A stretch of DNA of 57,631 nucleotides from Lachnospiraceae bacterium (GTDB lineage Bacteria; Bacillota; Clostridia; Lachnospirales; Lachnospiraceae), in NCBI GenBank assembly GCA_015057865.1, contig SVDH01000008.1, forward strand, positions 1 through 57,631, written 5' to 3'. This document shows, in pieces, positions 10,077-17,690 of the stretch. Every line of letters begins with the position of its first letter. The stretch's first letter is position 1. The position numbers and the translations under genes were made by a program. The notes below the pieces were generated by a model that saw only the letters and a list, made by a program, of their open reading frames with translations, was not told where the DNA came from and ran no database searches.

Positions 10077-10097
10077 GGAAGGGTTTTCTGCCCTTCC
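10077..10097 (-). terminator. Rho-independent terminator of the 10098-10830 operon
   Basis: GGAAGGG (10077-10083)/CCCTTCC (10091-10097) forms a perfect 7-bp stem directly after the TGA of the upstream gene. On the minus strand it is followed by six T. Confidence 0.9.
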
Positions 10098-10388
10098 TCA
10101 TTTCAATGCCCCCAGTTCCAACATCAGCATCTCATAATAATCATCCTGTCCGTCCATCATCGGAGAGTTCTCGCCGCCGCCATTCGTACTCCGTTTCATG
10201 GCTGCGTATTCGGCCTCCCCAAAGGTGATCAGCTCCATCTCGTAGATCTCGAATCCATTTTTTTGACAGATTTTGCAGAAGTCGGAGATCGGCTCTGCGG
10301 ATAACTGCGTGTTTAGAAGAGCCTCCCGAAATATCTGGTCGGTTAATGCTTTGTGTCTGATGCTTTCCAAAATGTCTGCTGTGGTCAT
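10098..10388 (-). CDS. Small acidic protein with Nif11-like features
   Basis: A 96-residue protein I do not recognise with certainty. The N-terminal half is helical. The block PISDFCKICQKNGFEIYEME resembles the end of the Nif11 leader fold (a hydrophobic helix, then NGFEI and an acidic turn). It is followed by a GEAEYAAM segment and a glycine-rich NGGGE stretch, which recalls the double-glycine region of Nif11-type leader peptides. The tail is acidic with several Met and Tyr. It lies 13 bases after its partner gene and ends at a strong terminator, so the two form a complete operon. No modification enzyme or peptidase-transporter is adjacent, which weakens a peptide-precursor role. Calling it a Nif11 relative is tentative. 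Confidence 0.55.
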   Translation of the reverse strand: MTTADILESIRHKALTDQIFREALLNTQLSAEPISDFCKICQKNGFEIYEMELITFGEAEYAAMKRSTNGGGENSPMMDGQDDYYEMLMLELGALK

Positions 10389-10401
10389 CGCTTCCCCTTG
10401 C

Positions 10402-10830
10402 CTACTTCAAATATCCGTTTTCTGCCAGGATCTGTCTCATGTATTTCGTATAGATCTGCAGGATCTCTTCCGCCGGACCCTTCCGCTCTTTTTCGGATGA
10501 CCGCAGGCTCTTCATCTGGACAATGCCGGTGATCAGATGTCCGGTTGGTATCGTCTGCGCCAGACCTTCCAGCGCGCCTGCCGGTGTTTCTGCCGTAGAC
10601 AGAACGATCTTATTTTCTTTTGACAGCCGGCTTTCCGCGCTGCGCGGAAAAACGATGGTCATAAACCGCGGTGTTGCCGGGAGCAGAATATACTCTTCGA
10701 CCGATGCCTTCGTCGGTCTGCCCAGTATGAATTCTCCGCATTCATTTACATCCCAGTGTTCCTTCATAAACGCATGCAGCTCTTCCAATGTAAATGGCCT
10801 GTTTGTAAGTATTACCTGTCTTCCGATCAT
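10402..10830 (-). CDS. Hypothetical protein, partner of the Nif11-like protein
   Basis: A 142-residue soluble protein of unknown function. It has an LxEEL(H)AFMKEHWDV motif near the start, a strand-rich middle (EYILLPATPRFMTIVFPR, IVLSTAETP) and a helical end (EEILQIYTKYMRQILAENGYLK region). There is no signal peptide or membrane segment. The start is ATG 10830, because AAAGGGG lies 8-9 bases before it; the frame extends to a TTG at 10851 without a site. It is the first gene of a two-gene operon with the 96-residue protein. A cytoplasmic partner or regulator of that protein is possible, but nothing in the sequence gives a function. Confidence 0.7.
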   Translation of the reverse strand: MIGRQVILTNRPFTLEELHAFMKEHWDVNECGEFILGRPTKASVEEYILLPATPRFMTIVFPRSAESRLSKENKIVLSTAETPAGALEGLAQTIPTGHLITGIVQMKSLRSSEKERKGPAEEILQIYTKYMRQILAENGYLK

Positions 10831-10896
10831 AACAAAACCCCTTTCAAACAAACACTACTTACTAATTATACCCTTTCATGCCCCATCATCGCAATG

Positions 10897-10919
10897 AAAA
10901 AGGGAGGGTTTCCCCTCCC
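10897..10919 (-). terminator. Native terminator of the displaced tRNA-Leu 3' half
   Basis: GGGAGGG (10902-10908)/CCCTCCC (10913-10919) with a four-base loop, followed on the minus strand by TTTTT. It sits 4 bases after the tRNA-like 3' end at 10923, exactly where a tRNA terminator belongs. This supports the view that this side carries the original host tRNA tail. Confidence 0.85.
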
Positions 10920-10922
10920 TTA

Positions 10923-10970
10923 TGCGGATAACAGGACTTGAACCTGCACGGTCTCCCACTAGAACCTAAA
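10923..10970 (-). pseudogene. Displaced 3' half of tRNA-Leu (attachment site of the mobile element)
   Basis: Reading on the minus strand, the segment starts in an anticodon loop (TTTAGGT, anticodon UAG), continues through the anticodon 3' stem TCTAG, a short variable arm, a T arm (GCAGG TTCAAGT CCTGT) and ends TATCCGCA, the same acceptor 3' strand as the intact tRNA-Leu at 21210-21291. The 5' half is absent. The T stem differs from the intact gene but still pairs, so this is a genuine tRNA tail from a diverged allele. The ten bases AGAACCTAAA (10961-10970) recur at 21250-21259 and are the likely crossover core. Confidence 0.85.
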
Positions 10971-11074
10971 GAATATCCCTTTGAAAACAGTATGTTTTTT
11001 CACACTGTTTTCTGTTTTGTTCAAACCATTATAATTTCCGTATTTGCTTTGCTTTTTCGTCTGTTACCGTTTGA

Positions 11075-12358
11075 TCATCCCTGATTTTCTATACCTGTAC
11101 CTTTTTCATGTTTAGTGGTTTTTTCGTGGACGCTGCCATTTAAAGCTCCCTCAAACACTTTGGCCACTTCCCGTTTCTTATCAAGTGATCTGTGTGTATA
11201 TATATCTGCAGTTGTACTGACATTCGCATGTCTGAGATAGGTCTGTACCGCTACGATGTCACCTGTCATTTCCCAGATCAATGTCCCCGTTGTATGCCGG
11301 AGATCATGAAACCGGATTGGCGGCAAATCACTTTTAAGAAGCATATGCCGAAAATGTTGTGATACATTGTTCGGCCTGATCAATTGACCGGATGCCCACC
11401 GGCACACATAATCACTATGCTGATATTCTCTTCCAAACAGAATTGCGTCCTGCTCCTGCTTGTTTTTTAGTTCCTTTAGATAATCGTAAAGATAGTCTGT
11501 CATCGGCAGTACATCCATTGATGTATCACTTTTCGTCTCATTCGTGCGGTATTCCAACTCTGCTCCTACCAAGACTACTGTATCTTTAATGTATATCTTC
11601 CGTTCTTCAAAATCAATGTTTTTCCATTTGAGGCCAAGTACTTCAGATCTTCTGCCACCTAAGTGCAGGCCAAGTACTACGACTGGTTCCAGATGATCTC
11701 CATGGAACAATTCTAATAAACGATTGATTTCGCTGCTACTCAGTGCAGTACCATGAAATTTTGTTACATTGATGCTTTTCCGTACGGATGGATTGATCTT
11801 CCGAACAGGATTGCTGGGAATTTCATCGCGGTTTGCTGCAAATTCCAGAATAGAAGACAATAAAGAAACATGTTTTTTTATGGAACGCCGGTAACTGTTT
11901 CTTAGAGGTTTATACTTGATTCCATGTTGTTCAGCCTCTTCTCTCAGCCGTTCATTTTCCTTTTCAATTCGATCACAATCATCCTGCTCTGCTCGGATAT
12001 AGTCCTCTATTTCACGCTGAGTGATATCGATCAAAGGAAAAGCACCCAAACGTGGTATGATATGCGTCCGTATGATATCCTGGTAATTTCTAAGTGTATT
12101 GCTGCGTACATCATGCTTTTTCTGCTCTAACCAGTATTCCGCATATTCTGCCAGAGTATCACTTGTATGGTCATTCGAAATCGATCTCATGAATTTCGAA
12201 ATCAGTTCATCCGCTTTTGCCTTTGCTTCCTTTTTATGCCTGCCGTCAGCAGGTATACCGGTCGCGATTTGCTTTGTTTTCCAGACACCATTCTGTTTAT
12301 AATGACAAACAGCATGATATCGGCCATTTCGAACGGTTAGATGATCTCCTCGTCCCAT
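11075..12358 (-). CDS. int: Tyrosine recombinase/integrase of the element
   Basis: A 427-residue phage/Tn916-type integrase that should catalyse integration at and excision from the tRNA-Leu site. An N-terminal AP2-like arm-binding region (about 8-30) is followed by a SAM-like core-binding domain (about 65-185). The catalytic domain has Arg236 in GGRRSEVLGL, His351 and Arg354 in FHDLRHT, His377 in LRHANVS and Tyr387 in ADIYTH, so the active site is complete. A long charged insert (about 125-150) sits within the core-binding domain. The ATG at 12358 directly follows the TAA of the excisionase gene, with AAGGGAG before it, so the two are coupled. It lies 105 bases from the left attachment site. 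Confidence 0.95.
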   Translation of the reverse strand: MGRGDHLTVRNGRYHAVCHYKQNGVWKTKQIATGIPADGRHKKEAKAKADELISKFMRSISNDHTSDTLAEYAEYWLEQKKHDVRSNTLRNYQDIIRTHIIPRLGAFPLIDITQREIEDYIRAEQDDCDRIEKENERLREEAEQHGIKYKPLRNSYRRSIKKHVSLLSSILEFAANRDEIPSNPVRKINPSVRKSINVTKFHGTALSSSEINRLLELFHGDHLEPVVVLGLHLGGRRSEVLGLKWKNIDFEERKIYIKDTVVLVGAELEYRTNETKSDTSMDVLPMTDYLYDYLKELKNKQEQDAILFGREYQHSDYVCRWASGQLIRPNNVSQHFRHMLLKSDLPPIRFHDLRHTTGTLIWEMTGDIVAVQTYLRHANVSTTADIYTHRSLDKKREVAKVFEGALNGSVHEKTTKHEKGTGIENQG

Positions 12359-12544
12359 TTATGCTCCCTTCGCAGCAAATCCAAGGAACTCCAGCAATTT
12401 TATTTTGGGAATCCGATTGATCCTTCCAATCTTTACAGACTGCAATTTTCCATCTTTCAAAAGTTCGTACACCTTTTGTTTACTGATTGACAACACTTCC
12501 GCGGTCTGCTGTACAGTTAAAACATCCGGATAATTATCTAACAT
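12359..12544 (-). CDS. xis: Excisionase-family helix-turn-helix protein
   Basis: A 61-residue protein of the MerR/excisionase DNA-binding fold (HTH_17 type). The recognisable motif is LTVQQTAEVLSISKQKVYEL followed by a basic wing, GRINRIPKI. Such proteins bind near the attachment site and steer the integrase toward excision, or regulate the int operon. The start has a strong AGGAGG site, and the gene abuts int with no gap. The promoter upstream (12611-12640) is overlapped by a palindrome, so expression is probably repressed by the divergently encoded XRE protein. Confidence 0.9.
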   Translation of the reverse strand: MLDNYPDVLTVQQTAEVLSISKQKVYELLKDGKLQSVKIGRINRIPKIKLLEFLGFAAKGA

Positions 12545-12605
12545 ACCCTATATCCTCCTCTCATGATGCTCAGTCTTCTTAAATAACGACAGTATGTCTT
12601 TGCTT

Positions 12606-12620
12606 ACTGTATTATACAGT
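12606..12620. promoter_or_regulatory. 15-bp operator palindrome over the xis-int promoter
   Basis: ACTGTATTATACAGT is a perfect 7+1+7 palindrome covering the -10 box of the xis-int promoter. Further half-site copies (ACAGTA at 12589-12594, TACTGT at 12605-12610, TTACTGT at 12631-12637) surround it. It is the natural binding site for the divergent XRE repressor. Confidence 0.7.
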
Positions 12621-12640
12621 GCGTTTTCTCTTACTGTCAA
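12611..12640 (-). promoter_or_regulatory. Promoter of xis-int
   Basis: On the minus strand TTGACA (12640-12635), an 18-base spacer and TATAAT (12616-12611), both perfect consensus hexamers. The -10 is embedded in the palindrome at 12606-12620. Confidence 0.85.
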
Positions 12641-12648
12641 GAAGTATT

Positions 12649-12678
12649 TTGACATCATCCACGCTATTTTGTTAAAAT
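12649..12678 (+). promoter_or_regulatory. Promoter of the XRE regulator
   Basis: TTGACA at 12649-12654, an 18-base spacer and TAAAAT at 12673-12678. Transcription would start about 25 bases before the ATG at 12706. It is divergent from and close to the xis-int promoter. Confidence 0.75.
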
Positions 12679-12705
12679 ACGATTATGTCTACGGAGGATA
12701 TTAAT

Positions 12706-13293
12706 ATGGATCGAGCATATATAGATGATATTACACTTGGAGATCGGCTTAAATTCATTCGACAATTCAGAAAAATGACGCAGAAAGAGCTCGGCATCGC
12801 ATGTGGATTCCCGGAAGAATCTGCCGATGTCAGGATTCGTCATTATGAAATGAATCGGTATGTACCAAAACAGGATATGATTCAGCGTCTTGCTAGTGCT
12901 TTAAGATGCAGTGCGTATGCCCTTTGCTCTTTTAATAATGATCTTCTTTCCATCACAGAGCTCCTGTTATGGTTACATGAAATACGAACGATGCAGGTTA
13001 TAAAATTTAATATGAAACCAGATTCTCCCTATAATACTTATTTACAACCTCTATATAACCCTAATAGCTTAGAAGATCTTGGTTGTACCGACTTCCCTGT
13101 CGGCGTCATTTTCCAGAACAGCGTCATAAATGATGCCTTGCTGGAGCTGGCTTCACGAATAAAGGAACTGGATACTGGAGAAATTACATGGGAGCAATAC
13201 TTTAACTGGAAAATCTTGTGGCCCGACTCCGGTGAAATCTTAAAGAGCGACCCTGACTATAAGGATTGGAAAACATATGGCTTAGACAGTTGA
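12706..13293 (+). CDS. XRE-family transcriptional regulator of the element
   Basis: A 195-residue protein with an N-terminal helix-turn-helix (about 10-65: LGDRLKFIRQFRKMTQKELG, then RIRHYEMNRYVP and IQRLASALRCSAYAL). A C-terminal domain of unknown type (about 75-195) probably senses a signal or dimerises. The start is ATG 12706, since GGAGG sits 8 bases before it; an in-frame ATG at 12685 lies upstream of that site. It is transcribed divergently from xis-int across an operator-rich region, so it is most likely the element's repressor, keeping it integrated until induced. No protease motif or ImmA partner is seen. Confidence 0.88.
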   Translation: MDRAYIDDITLGDRLKFIRQFRKMTQKELGIACGFPEESADVRIRHYEMNRYVPKQDMIQRLASALRCSAYALCSFNNDLLSITELLLWLHEIRTMQVIKFNMKPDSPYNTYLQPLYNPNSLEDLGCTDFPVGVIFQNSVINDALLELASRIKELDTGEITWEQYFNWKILWPDSGEILKSDPDYKDWKTYGLDS

Positions 13294-13611
13294 CTTTCTA
13301 TTTCATGTAATATTATTTGGAAATACTTCCAATCTAAACAAATACAAGCCCCTAGGAGAACCATCTCCCAGGGGCTTCATACATACAATAGCAGCTCGAT
13401 AAAGCCAACTAAATAATGATACCTTACTGATCTGCACCATTCTTTGCATGATGAAAAGCGCCTTCTGCGTCTTGCGTATTGCCAAGAACCAAACATGCAT
13501 TGCGAAACAGCATGGTCTTATATTTTTATAGATAGAGACTTGCTTTGAAACTTGAATTTACTTCTCCACTTTTATATCACTTATCTTTATCAAAAGGCTG
13601 AAGATTAGCGT
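13294..13611. other. Intergenic region between XRE regulator and ABC operon
   Basis: Convergent intergenic region. It holds the hairpin at 13346-13377 and otherwise AT-rich sequence. A 65-codon minus-strand frame (13303-13500) includes the hairpin, has no good ribosome binding site and no recognisable domain, and is not called. Confidence 0.6.
13346..13377 (+). terminator. Hairpin terminator between convergent genes
   Basis: AAGCCCCTAGGAGA (13346-13359) pairs with TCTCCCAGGGGCTT (13364-13377) with a single mismatch and a four-base loop. It lies 53 bases after the XRE stop. Neither strand has a clean T tract, so it may act as a bidirectional, less efficient terminator. Confidence 0.65.
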
Positions 13612-14283
13612 TCAAATCCTCCCATCGACCATCTGAAGCTTCACATCCCCATATGAGACTACACGCGGATCATGTGTAACCATTACAATTGTGCTGTTCT
13701 GTCTCCTGTGAACTTCTTTCATTGCTTCCATAAAAGCTATCACATTATCACTGTCCAGACTTGCTGTTGGCTCATCACAAAGAATTAACCGGGGATTCAT
13801 GACCATCGCACGGATAATTGCCACGCGCTGCTGTTCTCCGCCAGACAGAGCAGACAGATTCTTATTCTGCATTGATCCCAGATTTAATAACTCCAGCCAA
13901 CTTTTAATCTGACTTTTTATTTCCTTCGTCACAGCCATTTTCCTGATATAAAAAGGAACCAGAATATTTTCTTCTACACTCATGAACGGAAACAGATTCA
14001 AGTTCTGAAAGATCATGCCGATATTGTCCCGTCGATATAAATCTTTATATCTGCGTTTCAGGGCAGCTATGTCGGCTCCATTGATATAAATAGATCCTGT
14101 GATATCATCTAGCAATCCTGCCATAGCGTATAGCAATGTCGTTTTCCCTGATCCGGAGGGGCCGGATATTGTATACATGACGCCCTCTTCAAAACAATAA
14201 CTGATATCGTTTAAGACATGCCGGATATGTGCTCCTTCCTGAATATTATAAGTCAAGTGCTGTATCTCCATTGCCGTTGCCAT
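13612..14283 (-). CDS. ABC transporter ATP-binding protein (MacB/LolD-like)
   Basis: A 223-residue ATPase that energises the adjacent permease. The full set of motifs is present: Walker [10 protein letters not shown] (about 41-49), Q-loop in IGMIFQNLN, signature [11 protein letters not shown], Walker [13 protein letters not shown] and the switch His in MVTHDP. The family (FtsE/LolD/MacB type) works with FtsX-like permeases, often in antimicrobial-peptide resistance or export. The start ATG 14283 follows the permease gene by 19 bases, so both are one operon. This is cargo of the mobile element. Substrate is unknown; a link to peptide resistance is inferred from the family and the LytTR partner genes upstream. 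Confidence 0.93.
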   Translation of the reverse strand: MATAMEIQHLTYNIQEGAHIRHVLNDISYCFEEGVMYTISGPSGSGKTTLLYAMAGLLDDITGSIYINGADIAALKRRYKDLYRRDNIGMIFQNLNLFPFMSVEENILVPFYIRKMAVTKEIKSQIKSWLELLNLGSMQNKNLSALSGGEQQRVAIIRAMVMNPRLILCDEPTASLDSDNVIAFMEAMKEVHRRQNSTIVMVTHDPRVVSYGDVKLQMVDGRI

Positions 14284-14302
14284 TTTGTACCTCCAATTTA
14301 GA

Positions 14303-16210
14303 TCAATTTCTTCTCAGATATTCGACCAGTGCCTCTCTGTCAAACAATCGTCTGATCGATCGGTTCTGAATGACTACCATAACTGCTATGAACAGAACCC
14401 CTGTCAGCAAACCTGTCCCAAACGGAAATATTGTTGCTGATCCTTCTAATATTTCCGGTGACAAGATCAAGCCGCAGGTAGCTTTTTGAAATAGGAGACT
14501 ACAAAACACTGCCGGAACATAAGCCACAAGCGCCACCCAAAGCATGTACATTGTATAGATCCTCTGGATTTGTTTTCTGTCTGTACCAATCCCCGATAGT
14601 TTTGCTACAACCGAATCGTTCCTGTCCCGGTTCATATAAATACATGTTGCAGCTGCTACCAGTGCGCATAAGAAGATCATCCAACAGACAAGCTCAATCT
14701 CACCGGTTCCCTGAACAGCATGTTCGTAGCTGGCATTACGGATGTTTTCTTTGTTTTTTTGCTCATACTGTCTGATACCATTTGCAGACACTACATTTTC
14801 GAACAAGGACTCCCCTGCAGCATCTGTCAGATAAAATATGCGATTCCATTGTCCCTCTCCATGCATCTGATTTTCCAGATATTTCTTTCCAACATACCCA
14901 TTAAACTCAGCCAGGTTGTTACTGACATAGCCGCCATACACAGTAAAAGTTACGCTCTTTCCATCCAGCTCATAACTGATTTCCTTGCCCAGATCAGATA
15001 TGTCGATATAATCTGTGTCTAGCAGGATTCCGTTAAACGTCCCATCATCTGCTTTTTTCTGCCATGCTTTCGGATCTCCACCGTCCAAGCTGAACGCGAT
15101 GTCGATATCCTCAAACCGGTCTGCATATTCACGATCAATCCCTGTGATCCTGATGCCAGAATCAGCACTCAGCCTTGTCTTGTAGCTAAGTGTCTGATAC
15201 ACATCATCCGATCCTGTCATATCGTCTGCTTCCACTGTGGCCACAGAATCTTCCATCCATACATACCCTGCATAATGAATATGATCTTCCACGCGCGATG
15301 CAGCCAAATTCCTAACCGTACTGTACATTCCATAAAGGCCGCAGATCAGTATACAGCTGTATAGAAGCAAAAAACGGATCGCCTTTACGCTTCTCTTCTG
15401 GCCCTTACTGATATGTAACGCTAATAAGAAGGTGCCGCATTTTCTGCAGGACGCGATGCCGCAGGCAATCCACTCAGAAGCACTGGCAGCAAACCCATAT
15501 AGAAACGGGATTGCCAAAAAAACCATCAAAAGCACTGCGCTTTGGGGAATCCCCATCGGCAGGTTTTGGTGTAACAGAACAGTCGCCAATATAATGGCTA
15601 TTCCTATCATCAATGACACTGCCGTCTTCATCTTTCTTCGAACAAATACGCGTTCTTTCTTTCCGCGGATCCAGTCTATGATATTTGTCCCTGTCAGTTT
15701 CCTTCCAACCAACAGGTTTACACATATGATGATCATAAGATGGAGCCCCGCCGCAACACCCAACAGCCCAGGAGATATCACTTTTTCCAGAGATCCGCTC
15801 ACAGATGCGTAAAGACAATAAACCAGTTCTGATAAGATCCAGCCAAAGGGGATGACAAAAATCTGCATCCGCAGCATTTCTGCAAAATAAATCCATGCTA
15901 GTCTCCCTGCTGATAATCCCAACAGCCGGATGTTTTGATTAAACAACTTCCTGCTTTCAAACAAAGCAATGATCTGCATGGCGGTCAGCCACTGTAAAAA
16001 CAAAATCACTATAACTGCAACCATGGACATGGATGAGAGTATCATCTCTGCCTGCGCCTTATCCTGAAGCGAAAGGTTTTGTGTATGACTCATCCCAAAT
16101 CCAAACATCAGCATGATACAGATAAATGTCATATTGATCAGGTAGCTGACTTTTAAAATTGTCTTTTCTCTGATGCTGCTCTTCTGCAGATGACGGACGA
16201 TATTTTGCAT
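14303..16210 (-). CDS. ABC transporter permease, FtsX-like
   Basis: A 635-residue integral membrane protein. Hydrophobic segments fall near residues 20-40, 60-85, 120-140, 150-170, 195-215, 225-250 and 270-290. A large extracytoplasmic domain (about 300-490) follows, then a C-terminal group of three segments near 500-520, 555-580 and 595-620. The last group resembles an FtsX domain. This is the layout of bacteriocin-resistance permeases (BceB-like) or peptide exporters. Start ATG 16210 is chosen because GAGGGAGGGCATC precedes it; the frame begins at TTG 16225. It pairs with the downstream ATPase. Expression could be controlled by the LytTR regulator encoded upstream, with a hairpin (16345-16376) in between. 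Confidence 0.88.
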   Translation of the reverse strand: MQNIVRHLQKSSIREKTILKVSYLINMTFICIMLMFGFGMSHTQNLSLQDKAQAEMILSSMSMVAVIVILFLQWLTAMQIIALFESRKLFNQNIRLLGLSAGRLAWIYFAEMLRMQIFVIPFGWILSELVYCLYASVSGSLEKVISPGLLGVAAGLHLMIIICVNLLVGRKLTGTNIIDWIRGKKERVFVRRKMKTAVSLMIGIAIILATVLLHQNLPMGIPQSAVLLMVFLAIPFLYGFAASASEWIACGIASCRKCGTFLLALHISKGQKRSVKAIRFLLLYSCILICGLYGMYSTVRNLAASRVEDHIHYAGYVWMEDSVATVEADDMTGSDDVYQTLSYKTRLSADSGIRITGIDREYADRFEDIDIAFSLDGGDPKAWQKKADDGTFNGILLDTDYIDISDLGKEISYELDGKSVTFTVYGGYVSNNLAEFNGYVGKKYLENQMHGEGQWNRIFYLTDAAGESLFENVVSANGIRQYEQKNKENIRNASYEHAVQGTGEIELVCWMIFLCALVAAATCIYMNRDRNDSVVAKLSGIGTDRKQIQRIYTMYMLWVALVAYVPAVFCSLLFQKATCGLILSPEILEGSATIFPFGTGLLTGVLFIAVMVVIQNRSIRRLFDREALVEYLRRN

Positions 16211-16344
16211 GATGCCCTCCCTCAATTTTACTGATCAGGCATATCATAAAATGTCCATTGGGGAATGACAATGTGCTGCAACATGACCTGCGTTTACAGC
16301 TGCGTAAGTTACAAATCTCTGGCTTATACACCGGCATTAGCATA

Positions 16345-16376
16345 AAGAAACGACTGCCCTTTGGCAGCCGTTTCTT
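16345..16376 (-). terminator. Hairpin between DUF3021 gene and ABC operon
   Basis: AAGAAACGACTGCC (16345-16358) pairs with GGCAGCCGTTTCTT (16363-16376) with one mismatch and a four-base loop. It follows the DUF3021 stop by 7 bases on the minus strand, with a weak T-rich tail. It probably ends or attenuates the lytTR-DUF3021 transcript before the transporter genes. Confidence 0.7.
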
Positions 16377-16383
16377 CATTGCT

Positions 16384-16818
16384 TTAATATTTTTCCCGTT
16401 TGACTAATTCCTGAATTTTCCCCAGATCCTTGTTCGCTTTTTTAACATCATGATACATCTTGATATGATAGATCACCGCAACCGGTATATAACAGATCGT
16501 AAATGACAAAAAACTGTCCCGATACGCTGATGTGGACAATTCCACGAAAAAATGTTCTATCCATACACAGAACACAAGAGCCGCCGCTATACCTGCATAA
16601 CCAATCAGCTGCACACTCCATAACGGAAAGTTTGATAGCCTTGGTGCGAGTGCAAAAAGCCCGATGACCACAAAACATAATACCAATGCCGTGATAAAGT
16701 TCTCTGCATAATGACTGTCCGGTGCTTTCAGGATCACATTTTCTATCAGAATTTTCACAACAGAGAAACATGTGAATATAACACAAACCGCCGGGAAGAA
16801 ATTTTTTCTTGTTATCAT
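16384..16818 (-). CDS. DUF3021 membrane protein
   Basis: A 144-residue protein with four predicted membrane helices (about 8-28, 42-62, 70-92, 102-122) and a charged C-terminal tail (KANKDLGKIQELVKREKY). The size, four-helix layout and position directly after a LytTR gene with a 4-base overlap match the DUF3021 family. In that family the membrane protein is thought to inhibit or sense for its LytTR partner. It therefore probably forms a small membrane-linked regulatory pair controlling nearby genes, most simply the ABC transporter. Function is inferred from the family pairing. Confidence 0.85.
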   Translation of the reverse strand: MITRKNFFPAVCVIFTCFSVVKILIENVILKAPDSHYAENFITALVLCFVVIGLFALAPRLSNFPLWSVQLIGYAGIAAALVFCVWIEHFFVELSTSAYRDSFLSFTICYIPVAVIYHIKMYHDVKKANKDLGKIQELVKREKY

Positions 16819-17270
16819 GACTCATCCCTCCCCGTCAATTCTCTGATATACTTCATAAAAGCATTTTTGTAACTACGGTTTAACAGAACTGTCTCCCCAT
16901 TTGTCAGCCTCAATTTCATTCTCATATTAAAATCCACATCCATTCGGAGGACTTTGAATACATTCACACACATCGATTTGCTGATCCGAATCAGGCCGTT
17001 TGCATGGTATGTCTCCAACAGTCCCTGCAACGTAAAATCCAGCTCATATACGTCATGATCAAGATATGCAAAGCATTTCCGGTCTACAACCTCGCAATAA
17101 TATATTTCGGATAGGTGAATGATCCTCTGTTCCTGATCCTTTGCACCTATCACAGTATTCATAGCGTCAAGATACTCAAACAATCCTGAAATCTGCGGAT
17201 TCAGCTCCCGATAGTGGATATCGACATAATCCTCTTTTATATCCTTCTGATGGTACTTGTTTATTTTCAT
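16815..17270 (-). CDS. LytTR-family DNA-binding regulator
   Basis: A 151-residue protein with a LytTR domain in the C-terminal two-thirds (about 45-145). Diagnostic stretches are EIYYCEVVDRKCFAYL, LLETYHANGLIRISKSMCVN and RLTNGETVLLNRSYKNAFM. The N-terminus has no response-regulator receiver domain, so it is a stand-alone LytTR regulator, the type that teams with DUF3021 proteins. It overlaps the DUF3021 gene by four bases. Likely targets are its own promoter and the transporter operon. The upstream region has a possible TTGCCA/TATATC promoter of modest quality and a GTGCTATTTGC motif that recurs 300 bases upstream. Confidence 0.9.
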   Translation of the reverse strand: MKINKYHQKDIKEDYVDIHYRELNPQISGLFEYLDAMNTVIGAKDQEQRIIHLSEIYYCEVVDRKCFAYLDHDVYELDFTLQGLLETYHANGLIRISKSMCVNVFKVLRMDVDFNMRMKLRLTNGETVLLNRSYKNAFMKYIRELTGRDES

Positions 17271-17329
17271 AATAATGTTGAGATATAATACAGATATTCC
17301 AATATGGCAAATAGCACATAGTGTTCATA

Positions 17330-17413
17330 TCAATCGTAAAAATCTTCCTCCTCATCCAGCAGTTTCTTCAAATCATCTATATCCGGTAGTGCTTTTTTCA
17401 ATTCTTCCATCAT
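17330..17413 (-). pseudogene. Short acidic C-terminal remnant in a gene-poor stretch
   Basis: Within the 420-base stretch 17271-17690 the only protein-like signal is a 27-codon tail starting MMEELKKALPDIDDLKKLLD and ending EEEDFYD. The frame is open for only a few codons further upstream before a stop. It looks like the C-terminus of a decayed or truncated gene. Codon use is good, but no ribosome binding site is properly spaced from the ATG. The rest of the stretch is AT-rich with the 11-bp direct repeat GCAAATAGCAC at 17307-17317 and 17608-17618. Confidence 0.4.
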
Positions 17414-17690
17414 ATCCTTGGATGTTTTATAAGTTGCCCGGGGTTATCCTATCATGCGTAAATCCTATATGCAAAATAGCTTCAATCGGAAACTTTCTTT
17501 ATGATTTTCTACGGCCTTTTCGTAGTTTTATTCTTCACTCATAATAACTCCCGCATATTGATCATCTCTCATGGAATATTTAAAGTTATTTCTGACATAC
17601 ATCGTATGCAAATAGCACCTTGATTGTCAACTGATTTGACATCATATTATCACACTTTCCAGTGTGGCTGTCATACTTGCATCCACCTAT

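Noticed and set aside
10064-10078. GTCTACAAAAAAGG as a third recombination site
   Set aside because: The A run is the T tract of the perfect terminator at 10077-10097.
13303-13500. 65-codon minus-strand frame next to the XRE regulator
   Set aside because: It includes the terminator hairpin, lacks a ribosome binding site and has no recognisable feature.
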